The position numbers and the translations under genes are program-made. Under the pieces are notes generated by a model. The model did not search any database. It had not been told where the DNA came from and saw only the letters and a list, made by a program, of their open reading frames with translations. Shown in pieces: positions 1 through 5,460 of a DNA stretch of 8,050 nucleotides. Numbering within the stretch: position 1 is the first letter of the stretch; each line of letters begins with the position of its first letter. This DNA is from Thermoplasmata archaeon (GTDB lineage: Archaea; Thermoplasmatota; DAOVMN01), in contig DAOVMN010000088.1 of NCBI GenBank assembly GCA_030630685.1, positions 1-8,050 of the forward strand, read 5' to 3'.

Positions 1-116
1 ATCGAGAGATGTGCTGCAATCCGTTCGATATCAGCAAGGGTTAGTGGGATCGGCATCTCTTCACAACACTTCCCGCAATCCTCAAAGCAACGGACTCTCT
101 TTTTCCGCATATTCAT
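1..116 (-). CDS. YkgJ-type cysteine-cluster protein, N-terminal part (cut by left edge)
   Basis: The first 38 codons are visible; the rest lies left of the window. The peptide has the signature C-x3-C-G-x-C-C (Cys10, Cys14, Cys17, Cys18, counting from the ATG at 116), followed by MPIPLTLADIERIA. This matches the YkgJ/CxxCxxCC family of putative zinc- or iron-sulfur-binding proteins, whose biochemical role is mostly unknown. An SD-like AAAGGAG at 127-121 precedes the ATG at 116 (spacing 4) and a second in-frame ATG at 110 (spacing 10), so either may be used. The frame stays open upstream to an ATG at 194 that overlaps the stop of the flavoprotein reductase gene. Start at 194 would add 26 residues encoded by a hairpin element (see the repeat entry), but its nearest SD is 14 nt away, which is too far. 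Co-transcription with the upstream reductase is likely. Family call good, function unknown. Confidence 0.75.
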   Translation of the reverse strand, partial: MNMRKKRVRCFEDCGKCCEEMPIPLTLADIERIAAHLS

Positions 117-150
117 ATTACTCCTTTGTGTCCCATACGCTTTCGTTTGT

Positions 151-194
151 CTTATCCGGAATACAAACAAGTTTGCATCCACTCGGAACCTCAT
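151..194 (-). repeat. Diverged copy of the ATGA-junction hairpin element
   Basis: On the minus strand this stretch begins with ATGA, whose TGA is the stop of the flavoprotein reductase, followed by GGTTCCGAGT. A 10 bp stem then follows: arms 180-171 (GGATGCAAAC) and 168-159 (GTTTGTATTC), loop TT, then CCGGAT. The order matches the elements at 5212-5254 and 5362-5406: ATGA, short GG..CC arm, CGAGT or GAGT, GAATGCAAAC/GTTTGCATTC stem, CCGGAT. Relative to those copies both arms have changed, yet all ten pairs remain by two G.U wobbles in the coding-sense RNA. The frame from ATG 194 to ATG 116 is open for 26 codons, and the encoded RVDANLFVFRIR resembles RVNANSFAFRMR from 5362-5460. It looks like an old, partly decayed copy; the variable outer hairpins of the larger array are not clear here. 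Confidence 0.75.
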
Positions 195-1330
195 GTCCCA
201 ATAACAATCTCCTTTCTAACCCGGAGATAGCTACGAAATATGCCAGCAGAGAAAATAGGATGAAGGAAGAGTGCCTTAAGAACAGGGCGGAGATATCTTC
301 CCTCCGAGACAAAATCAATCACATCCTTTTCACTAACAATCTCCATTGATTTTTCGATATGCCTAAAGAGCCTGCCCGTGCTGTAGAGCTTAAGGATGGG
401 TGGAACTAATCTTGCGCCCCGGGAAACCCTTGGATAGGAAGCATTAAATTCCTCCATATATTGGCTGGGATCCATTACCCCCTCCTTATCCACAGCCTTC
501 GCCAGGCTGATAGCCCCCTGAAGCGTGGATTCGACACCCCCACCAAGAAGGCAGCTCACCTGTCCGGCAGCATTCCCTACCAGGGCCATTCCCGGCCTGG
601 CAAACGCACGGCGCAGCCCGGAATAGGGTATCAGGTCCCCACCTTTGGAGGCTATCCTCCAGTTTTCGGAGCCAGGGAAACTCTTCATAAAATCATTCAG
701 AATCGGGATAAGGTCTCGTTTATCGATGGAGCCTGCCCCAAGGTTGAACTCGCGTTCAGACCTCGGATAGAGCCAGAGATAGCCCATCCCAAGCCTTTTA
801 CCGATATAGAAATGGGCAGTATCGTTTTCCAGCCCGTGTCTCCCCTCGATCTTGTAGCGGATGGCCCGAAGTGTCCGGTAGTTGGGGTCTGGGAAGTGCT
901 CTTTTGCAGTGCAGGAGGTGACCCCCTCCGCCCCAACTATGAGATCTCCCTGAACGCTTTCGTTCCTGGCCAGAACAGCATTCCCTTTCATCACCCTCTG
1001 CACGCGTGTCCCAAACTTCACAGTCACACCCTCCGCTTCCGCCCTTTCGAGAAGGGTAAGCTTTATCCTATCCGCATTGAGAAGGAAGAGGTCCATGGGG
1101 ACCCCGACCTCATTTTTAGAATCCAGAGAAACGACCATCCCCTTTGAGAAACGATTATCCACGCAATCTTCCCCCACGATCTTGGTGGTGGATGCGCCCG
1201 TGAGTTCACCTGTAAAATGCTGTGTAACACCCCTGTTCATCTCAAACAGCGTTATATCTAATCCCCTCTTCGCAAGGAGTTCAGAGCTCAGAAGTCCGCC
1301 TATTCCGGCCCCGATCACCAGCCCTTTCAT
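191..1330 (-). CDS. Geranylgeranyl reductase-family FAD-dependent oxidoreductase
   Basis: A 379-residue flavoprotein of the geranylgeranyl reductase family, whose members reduce isoprenoid double bonds of archaeal lipids or quinone side chains, or act as related monooxygenase-like flavoproteins. Seen in the sequence: an N-terminal dinucleotide-binding motif GAGIGG (residues 7-12) ending in an acidic residue in LFE (28-30); a GAEG motif in DLIVGAEGVTSC (129-140), equivalent to the usual GADG; a YLWLYP segment (184-189) like the family's YxWxFP substrate-cavity motif; and VGNAAGQ (251-257), the second FAD-binding motif, with N where D is more common. The length fits the family. There is no SD before the ATG, but a TATA-like box lies 27 bp upstream, so a leaderless mRNA is likely. 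The stop overlaps an ATG (ATGA) that starts a hairpin element leading to the YkgJ-type gene. The substrate cannot be assigned; a lipid-saturating reductase is the default guess. Confidence 0.85.
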   Translation of the reverse strand: MKGLVIGAGIGGLLSSELLAKRGLDITLFEMNRGVTQHFTGELTGASTTKIVGEDCVDNRFSKGMVVSLDSKNEVGVPMDLFLLNADRIKLTLLERAEAEGVTVKFGTRVQRVMKGNAVLARNESVQGDLIVGAEGVTSCTAKEHFPDPNYRTLRAIRYKIEGRHGLENDTAHFYIGKRLGMGYLWLYPRSEREFNLGAGSIDKRDLIPILNDFMKSFPGSENWRIASKGGDLIPYSGLRRAFARPGMALVGNAAGQVSCLLGGGVESTLQGAISLAKAVDKEGVMDPSQYMEEFNASYPRVSRGARLVPPILKLYSTGRLFRHIEKSMEIVSEKDVIDFVSEGRYLRPVLKALFLHPIFSAGIFRSYLRVRKEIVIGT

Positions 1331-1353
1331 GCTTAAGGGAGTAGAACTAAAAC

Positions 1354-1361
1354 TATTAAAA
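1354..1361 (-). promoter_or_regulatory. TATA-like box for the flavoprotein reductase (probably leaderless)
   Basis: The minus strand reads TTTTAATA at 1361-1354, preceded by the purine-rich GAAAAGA, which resembles an archaeal BRE. Its centre is about 27 nt from the A of the start codon at 1330, the usual TATA-to-transcription-start distance. No SD precedes the ATG (the local sequence is CTCCCTTAAGC), which agrees with a leaderless transcript. This is a prediction from spacing and composition only. Confidence 0.5.
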
Positions 1362-1447
1362 TCTTTTCATTCACTTCAGTATCTCCGAATAACCCTACTT
1401 CCAAATCATTGATCGTTCAGGGCCTCGTGGATGAAAAAACCCCAATC

Positions 1448-1492
1448 TTAAAATATGAAATGTTGTTCATCCTGGATAACGTTTTCTTGGAG
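1448..1492 (+). promoter_or_regulatory. Putative promoter and SD of the plus-strand cluster
   Basis: TTAAAATAT at 1448-1456 is a good archaeal TATA-like match, and an A-run (GATGAAAAAACC) just upstream could serve as BRE. Transcription would start near 1478, leaving a short leader that carries GGAG at 1489-1492, 8 nt before the ATG at 1501. Together with the box at 1354-1361 it makes 1331-1500 a divergent promoter region. I see no convincing operator palindrome between them. Confidence 0.5.
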
Positions 1493-1500
1493 CTGATATC

Positions 1501-2244
1501 ATGGATCTGGACGATAGAAATGCCATTGTAACCGGCGGCAGCCTGGGTATAGGTGCGGCCATTGCGGTCAAGTTGGCGGAGGATGGTGCAAACGTAGCAA
1601 TAAACTATCGCAGGCATGACAAAGAGGCTAAGGAAGTGGCAAAACGGATCGAGGCCCTCGGGCGGAAGGCGCTGGTTGTCAAGGCGGATGTGACCAGCTA
1701 TGCGGATGCCGAGCGGATGTTCTCCAGGGTTCTCGATGCTTTTGGTCGTCTGGACATCCTGGTGTGCAATGCAGGTATCAACCGTGATAGGCCCATCTGG
1801 AAGATGAGTGAAAACGAGTGGGACCAGGTGATAAATATAAATCTCAAGGGGTACTTCATATACAACAAGCTTGCGGCAGGCATCTTCAAGGACCAGAGGT
1901 ACGGGAAGATCGTGAACATCACATCCATCAATGGAATAAGGGGCAAGTTCGCACAGACGAACTACTCCGCCTCCAAAGGCGGGGAGATCGCACTTACAAA
2001 GGCCCTGGCAAAGGAGCTTGGCAAGTTCGATGTCAATGTGAACGCTATTGCACCTGGTATGGTGATGACAGAGATGGCTCAAAAGATACCGGCGGAATTC
2101 CTGCACAAGGCATTGGATGAGACCGTTTTAGGAAGGATCGCAGACCCAGAGGATATTGCGAACGTCGTATCGTTCCTTTGCAGCGAGAGGGCGAGGCACA
2201 TCACCGGCGAGGTGATCAAGGTGGATGGGGGTCAGTATATCTAA
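1501..2244 (+). CDS. FabG-like short-chain dehydrogenase/reductase (3-oxoacyl reductase / 3-hydroxyacyl-CoA dehydrogenase type)
   Basis: A 247-residue classical SDR of typical length. Seen: the cofactor motif TGGSLGIG (residues 11-18), ADVT (62-65), the NAG motif (90-92), Asn114, and the catalytic Ser142, Tyr155 and Lys159 in SINGIRG...YSASK. A C-terminal ITGEVIKVDGGQ matches the FabG/acetoacetyl-CoA-reductase branch. Two arginines after beta-strand 2 (NYRRHD, 35-40) suggest NADP(H), although that is inference. The family reversibly reduces 3-oxoacyl thioesters to 3-hydroxyacyl thioesters. Next to a thiolase and an acyl-CoA synthetase, a CoA-thioester substrate is more likely than an ACP one. 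The start is supported by GGAG 8 nt upstream and an upstream TATA-like box. It is the first gene of the plus-strand cluster. Substrate chain length and direction cannot be read from the sequence. Confidence 0.88.
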   Translation: MDLDDRNAIVTGGSLGIGAAIAVKLAEDGANVAINYRRHDKEAKEVAKRIEALGRKALVVKADVTSYADAERMFSRVLDAFGRLDILVCNAGINRDRPIWKMSENEWDQVININLKGYFIYNKLAAGIFKDQRYGKIVNITSINGIRGKFAQTNYSASKGGEIALTKALAKELGKFDVNVNAIAPGMVMTEMAQKIPAEFLHKALDETVLGRIADPEDIANVVSFLCSERARHITGEVIKVDGGQYI

Positions 2245-2359
2245 TGAGGTGGGAGGATACAACAAATTACATCATATGACAGTAACTTCATTAAATTCAT
2301 TAAACTCACAATATGCTTTGAATGGTTAAAATAATGGTCAAGAGATGAGGTGAAATGAC
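2245..2359 (+). promoter_or_regulatory. AT-rich gap with 9 bp tandem repeat, TATA-like boxes and SD before the thiolase
   Basis: This 115 bp gap is far more AT-rich than its flanks. TTCATTAAA is repeated back to back at 2287-2295 and 2296-2304. A TATA-like TTAAAATAA lies at 2326-2334. GAGGTGA at 2347-2353 is a clear SD, 6 nt before the thiolase ATG at 2360. A transcript carrying that SD would have to start before 2347, which fits a TATA in the tandem repeat better than the box at 2326, whose start would fall near 2356 and give an almost leaderless mRNA. A second promoter inside the cluster is therefore plausible, with the choice of box unresolved. Confidence 0.4.
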
Positions 2360-3511
2360 ATGAAAGTGGGTATCGTAGGCATAGGCCATGGAAAGTTCGG
2401 GCGAAGGAGCGATGCAACTGTCCAGGAACTCGCATTCGAGGCCTTCCGCCTTGCAATGGAGGACACCGGAAATCTCGATAGGAAGGACATCGACGCTACC
2501 ATCATCGGTTCTGTCCCGGAGTATCATAAGCAGAGATCCCTTCCCGGAGTTGTGGCGGAGTACCTGGGAATGAACGACCAGCCCACCTGGTTGACAGAGG
2601 CGGCCTGCGCCTCCAGCAGCGCAGCCATAAGGAGCGCATACATGGCGATAAGATCGGGAATGCACGAGGTAGTGGCCGTCCTTGGGGTGCAGAAGATGAC
2701 AGAGCTCGAGACACCGGAACTCCTTGCCCTTATGGGTCGGGTCGGGGACGTCCAGTGGGAATCCATCTTCGGTACGACATTTCCAGGCTACTATGCATTC
2801 TATGCCAACAGGCACATGCACGAATTCGGGACCACCCATGAACAGATGCTCAAGGTAGCGGTCAAGAACCACCACTACGGCGCTATGAACGAGAAGGCCA
2901 TGTTCCGGAAGGAGATAACCATCGAAAAGGCTCTCGCGGCAGCCCCGGTGGCCGATCCGTTCACTGTGTTCGACTGCTGTGCCAATGCGGACGGGGCGGC
3001 ATGCCTTATATTAGCAAGCGAGGAAAAGGCAAAAAAACTCCACGATACTCCGATTTGGTTAGAAGGCCTGGGGTGTGCATCTGCGGCCATGTCGCTTCTC
3101 AGGCGTCCCGACCTGGTGAGCATACCCAGTGCAAAGGCGGCCTCAGAACAGGCATTTAAGCAGGCCTCCGTCTCCCCGAAGGACATTGCGGTGGCGGATG
3201 TGCACGACTGCTTCACCATAGCCGAGATATTAGCGTACGAGGATATCGGGTTCTGCAAAAAAGGAAAGGGCGGGAAGTTCATTGATGAGGAGCAGTCATA
3301 CATCGGAGGCTCCAACCCGATCAACATCGACGGCGGCCTGAAAGCAAAGGGACATCCCGTGGGTGCCACGGGTGCCTCGCAGACCTACGAGATCGTTACC
3401 CAGCTCAGGGGCGATGCCGGAAAAAGGCAGGTGGACGGAGCGGATGTGGGATTGACCCATAATGTGGGAGGGATCGGGCAGTACACGTTTGTGCATATTT
3501 ATAAGAGGTGA
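2360..3511 (+). CDS. Archaeal SCP2-type thiolase (acyl-CoA acetyltransferase)
   Basis: A 383-residue thiolase-fold protein of the archaeal acetyl-CoA acetyltransferase/SCP2 type, which condenses or cleaves acyl-CoA units. Seen: nucleophile Cys83 in EAACASSSAAI, the HDCF segment (282-285), His332 in GGLKAKGHPVGATGASQ, and HNVGGIG (367-373). All the expected catalytic residues are present, so an active enzyme is predicted. Known biology: in archaea such thiolases act in a complex where a DUF35 zinc-ribbon/OB protein holds thiolase and HMG-CoA synthase together. Here the DUF35 gene follows directly but no HMG-CoA synthase is present, while an SDR and an acyl-CoA synthetase are near, so beta-oxidation-type thiolysis is at least as likely as mevalonate synthesis. 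The SD GAGGTGA at 2347-2353 fixes the start. The last codons (AAGAGG, TGA) already resemble the SD-like repeat that follows. Confidence 0.9.
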   Translation: MKVGIVGIGHGKFGRRSDATVQELAFEAFRLAMEDTGNLDRKDIDATIIGSVPEYHKQRSLPGVVAEYLGMNDQPTWLTEAACASSSAAIRSAYMAIRSGMHEVVAVLGVQKMTELETPELLALMGRVGDVQWESIFGTTFPGYYAFYANRHMHEFGTTHEQMLKVAVKNHHYGAMNEKAMFRKEITIEKALAAAPVADPFTVFDCCANADGAACLILASEEKAKKLHDTPIWLEGLGCASAAMSLLRRPDLVSIPSAKAASEQAFKQASVSPKDIAVADVHDCFTIAEILAYEDIGFCKKGKGGKFIDEEQSYIGGSNPINIDGGLKAKGHPVGATGASQTYEIVTQLRGDAGKRQVDGADVGLTHNVGGIGQYTFVHIYKR

Positions 3512-3513
3512 TA

Positions 3514-3597
3514 GAGGAGGTAATAGAAGAGATAATTGAGGAGGTAATAGAAGAGATAATTGAGGAGATAATTGAGGAGGTAATTGAGGAGGTGATG
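3514..3597 (+). repeat. Seven-copy 12 bp SD-like tandem repeat
   Basis: Seven consecutive 12 bp units fill almost the whole thiolase-DUF35 gap: GAGGAGGTAATA, GAAGAGATAATT, GAGGAGGTAATA, GAAGAGATAATT, GAGGAGATAATT, GAGGAGGTAATT and GAGGAGGTGATG, starting at 3514, 3526, 3538, 3550, 3562, 3574 and 3586. The end of the thiolase gene (TAAGAGGTGATA, 3502-3513) looks like an eighth, partial unit. Five of the seven units contain GAGGAG, a perfect anti-16S core. The last one sits 8 nt or less before the ATG at 3602 and is the functional SD. Alternating unit pairs (1-2 and 3-4 are identical) suggest duplication of a 24 bp block, as expected from replication slippage. Confidence 0.9.
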
Positions 3598-3601
3598 AAT
3601 T

Positions 3602-4024
3602 ATGCCATTCAAATGGTTCGGAAAGGTCAGTTTTGTTCCCTATACGAAGGTCTCGCAATTCGCAGATGAACTCAAGGAAGGACGGCTCGTGGGCTCCAGG
3701 TGTCTCTCCTGCGGACACGTATCCTTTCCCCCGAGGGCGGATTGCATCGAATGCCTGTCCCCGGATTTCGAGTGGGTGGAATACTCCGGCAAATGTATCC
3801 TTCACACGTTCACGATTATACATGCTGCACCTACGGGATTCGATGATATCGCCCCGTACATCATTGGCATTGTTGACCTTCCGGAGGGGGGGCGCCTGTT
3901 AGGCTGGATGAGGGGTATTGAGAAAGAGGAAATCGAAATCGGGATGCCTCTCAAGGTGGTTCCGAGGATGTTCGAGGAGATACCGGAAATTAAAGTGTAT
4001 TACACGTTGGAGAAGAGGGAGTAA
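3602..4024 (+). CDS. DUF35 zinc-ribbon/OB-fold protein, thiolase partner
   Basis: A 140-residue protein with an N-terminal rubredoxin-like zinc ribbon, Cys34-x2-Cys37 and Cys48-x2-Cys51 (CLSCGHVSFPPRADCIEC), followed by a beta-rich OB-fold region from about residue 58 (GKCILHTFTIIH, PYIIGIVDLPEGGRLLGWM). This is the standard layout and length of DUF35 proteins. The N-terminal helix (EFADEL-like, about 17-27) and the zinc ribbon are known in the family to contact the thiolase, and the OB-fold is thought to bind the CoA moiety. The position directly after the thiolase gene supports a complex. Translation is driven by the last unit of an SD-like tandem repeat. The last eight codons plus the stop lie in a 24 bp duplication, in which a T to A change makes the TAA stop at 4022-4024. 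Without that stop the frame would run ten more codons to a TGA at 4055. Confidence 0.9.
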   Translation: MPFKWFGKVSFVPYTKVSQFADELKEGRLVGSRCLSCGHVSFPPRADCIECLSPDFEWVEYSGKCILHTFTIIHAAPTGFDDIAPYIIGIVDLPEGGRLLGWMRGIEKEEIEIGMPLKVVPRMFEEIPEIKVYYTLEKRE

Positions 4025-4044
4025 TACACGTTGGAGAAGAGGGA
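3997..4044 (+). repeat. 24 bp direct duplication across the DUF35 stop codon
   Basis: Two adjacent 24 bp copies (3997-4020 and 4021-4044) share TACACGTTGGAGAAGAGGGA and differ at a single base, T4000 against A4024. That base turns TAT (Tyr) into the TAA stop of the DUF35 gene. The second copy is still in frame and would encode YTLEKRDEKN before a TGA at 4055-4057. The remaining gap up to the next gene (4045-4083) shows no TATA-like box; it ends in AAGGAG, the SD of the following gene. Confidence 0.9.
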
Positions 4045-4087
4045 TGAGAAAAATTGACGAAGATAGATAGTTAGATCAAGGAGATGC

Positions 4088-5215
4088 ATGTTTATGCCTG
4101 GCAGAAAAGATGAATTGGTGTTGATAGACGGCTCACGTATTATAATCGAAGCCTCCGTTAGAGCAGGTGCGGAGATCTTTGTGGGATACCCCATAACACC
4201 CGCGAATTGGCTCTATCTTTATGCCACACAGAGATTTCCGATCATCCTGGCGGCTCCTGATGAGATCACGACATTACAGTGGATGGCGGGCCTTTCTGCA
4301 GCCGGCAAAACGCCTGTAACCGCTACCTCTTTCCCCGGGTTTGCCTTAATGAAAGAATCTATCAATATGGCGTTCATGATGGAGCTCCCGATGGTTATTA
4401 TCCTGGCGCAGCGTCTTGGTCCTTCGACCGGGAGCGCTACCTGTGGTGCCCAGGGTGATCTTTTGCTGCTTCGGGGACTTATATCGGGTGGTCATCCGGT
4501 CCCCACTCTGTGTATTTCCGATCTTGACGACTGCTGGAACCTGTCCGCTTCTGCGGTATCGATTGCCTGTAAACTGCGGACACCGGTAGTGCTTCTTACC
4601 TCCAAAGAAATGGTTATGACCCTGCGGAGTTTTGACCTATCCGACTTATCACCTATCGACCCCATCCAGCACCGCTTTTACAGTGGCGAGGCCGCTTACC
4701 TGCCCTATGCAGATGACCAGAATCGTGTCCCCGCCTTTTTGCCAGTTGGCAACAACAGGCATCAGGTGAGGTTGACTTCCTCAACCCATGATACAAGAGG
4801 CCTGCTCCAGCATTCCACCGACGAAGCTATGGCGAATACCCGCCGTCTTCAGGAGAAGATAGTGGGAAACCTGCCCGACTTTACCTATTATGAATTAGAT
4901 GAGATGGAGGGTTCAGATACGCTCATCTTTTCTTATGGAATCAGTTCTGCTGCTGCCCGTGAAGCGGTTCGCCTTTTACGGGAGAAAGGCATTGCGGTAT
5001 CACTTTTAATTGGCAAGACGCTTTTACCCGCGCCTCCTGAATACTTCACGATCTTAGATAAATATGAACGGGTCATAATAGCAGAAGAAAATCTAAGCGC
5101 CCAATATTGTGAGATCCTTTTTGGTGGAAGGAAGCCAGCGGGAATTTCCACTGTTGGTTCGATCGGAAAGATGATAACTCCCCGGGCGTTGGTAGAGGAG
5201 GTGGCGGGGGCATGA
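4088..5215 (+). CDS. 2-oxoacid:ferredoxin oxidoreductase, alpha subunit (KorA-like)
   Basis: A 375-residue alpha subunit of the thiamine-diphosphate 2-oxoacid:ferredoxin oxidoreductases, which convert a 2-oxoacid plus CoA to acyl-CoA, CO2 and reduced ferredoxin. Seen: the pyrimidine-domain motif GYPITP (33-38), a DEITTLQWMAGLSAAGK segment (58-74) with Glu59 at the cofactor-activating position, TSFPGFALMKE (80-90), and GPSTGSATCGAQGDL (111-125). The last resembles the KorA motif GPSTG..T..EQ.DL, but the usual TEQ is replaced by GAQ. A transketolase-C-like domain follows (about 275-370) with AEENLSAQY. The gamma domain that is often fused in front of KorA is absent and instead sits on the next protein. 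AAGGAG at 4078-4083 is 4 nt from ATG 4088 and 10 nt from the in-frame ATG 4094; either start is possible. The TGA overlaps ATG 5212. Substrate (2-oxoglutarate, branched-chain or other) not assignable. Confidence 0.87.
   Translation: MFMPGRKDELVLIDGSRIIIEASVRAGAEIFVGYPITPANWLYLYATQRFPIILAAPDEITTLQWMAGLSAAGKTPVTATSFPGFALMKESINMAFMMELPMVIILAQRLGPSTGSATCGAQGDLLLLRGLISGGHPVPTLCISDLDDCWNLSASAVSIACKLRTPVVLLTSKEMVMTLRSFDLSDLSPIDPIQHRFYSGEAAYLPYADDQNRVPAFLPVGNNRHQVRLTSSTHDTRGLLQHSTDEAMANTRRLQEKIVGNLPDFTYYELDEMEGSDTLIFSYGISSAAAREAVRLLREKGIAVSLLIGKTLLPAPPEYFTILDKYERVIIAEENLSAQYCEILFGGRKPAGISTVGSIGKMITPRALVEEVAGA
5197..5203 (+). promoter_or_regulatory. SD that favours the ATG at 5212
   Basis: GGAGGTG at 5197-5203 lies 8 nt before the ATG at 5212, inside the end of the alpha-subunit gene. 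This is ideal spacing for a translationally coupled ATGA junction. By contrast, the ATG at 5461, where homology to beta subunits begins, has only AAGG one or two bases before it. The SD therefore argues that ribosomes start at 5212 and read through the hairpin block. Confidence 0.65.
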
Positions 5216-5460
5216 GGAACGAAGTTCCGAGTGAATGCAAACTCGTTTGCATTCCGGATGAGCATGAAATGTTCGTCAAGGCCGGACGACCCCGCAGGGG
5301 TTGTCAAGGCATGAAGAAATCTTTGATTTCCGATTGCCGGTTGGCCGAAGGCCGACAAGGCATGAGCAACCAAAGGTTGCGAGTGAATGCAAACTCGTTT
5401 GCATTCCGGATGAGGCCGCAGGGCTCGTCAAGGCCGGATGATGCGAAGCATCGTCAAGGC
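5212..5460 (+). repeat. Ten-hairpin modular array inserted at an ATGA gene junction
   Basis: Three modules of 99, 51 and 99 bp start at the ATGA of 5212, 5311 and 5362; a fourth ATGA at 5461 starts the conserved beta-subunit sequence. Hairpins, with 3 nt loops unless stated: 5216-5228 (GGAAC/GTTCC), 5233-5254 (arms GAATGCAAAC and GTTTGCATTC, loop TC), 5257-5277 (9 bp), 5285-5305 (9 bp), 5316-5330 (GAAATC/GATTTC), 5340-5356 (7 bp), 5366-5380 (GCAACC/GGTTGC), 5385-5406 (identical to 5233-5254), 5409-5429 (9 bp with one G-G mismatch) and 5437-5455 (8 bp). Most loops are GAA or GCA. Modules 1 and 3 share one order: a variable short stem, the constant 10 bp stem, then two variable stems clamped by GAYGA...TYGTC and closed by CAAGGC. 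Stem sequences differ while the fold is kept. No stop codon occurs in the beta-gamma frame; each module's peptide ends in Gln-Gly before the next Met. Confidence 0.92.

Noticed and set aside
461..1147. 228-codon open frame on the plus strand
   Set aside because: It lies entirely antisense to the flavoprotein reductase, has no recognisable domain, and no SD or promoter.
1331..1500. RNA gene or riboswitch in the divergent intergenic region
   Set aside because: Only 170 bp, with two TATA-like boxes and an SD but no strong stem-loop or conserved RNA motif that I can see.
1417..2106. 229-codon open frame on the minus strand
   Set aside because: It is antisense to the SDR gene, which has all its catalytic motifs; the peptide is Cys/His-rich shadow sequence without family features.
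3508..3669. Small plus-strand frame (GTG start) encoding an alternating Glu/Ile-Val peptide
   Set aside because: It arises from the 12 bp tandem repeat and overlaps the DUF35 start out of frame. The units make better sense as SD copies, and no SD precedes the GTG.
3296..3823. Minus-strand frame with a Pro/Gln/Leu-rich repeat
   Set aside because: The repeat is simply the complement of the SD-like tandem units, and the frame overlaps two well-supported genes.
5216..5254. Intrinsic terminator after the alpha-subunit gene
   Set aside because: The hairpins are not followed by a T-run, and the downstream subunit must be expressed with alpha.
5212..5460. CRISPR array
   Set aside because: The repeated parts are hairpins of changing sequence with very short linkers. 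There are no uniform direct repeats with unique spacers of 30 to 40 bp and no cas genes.
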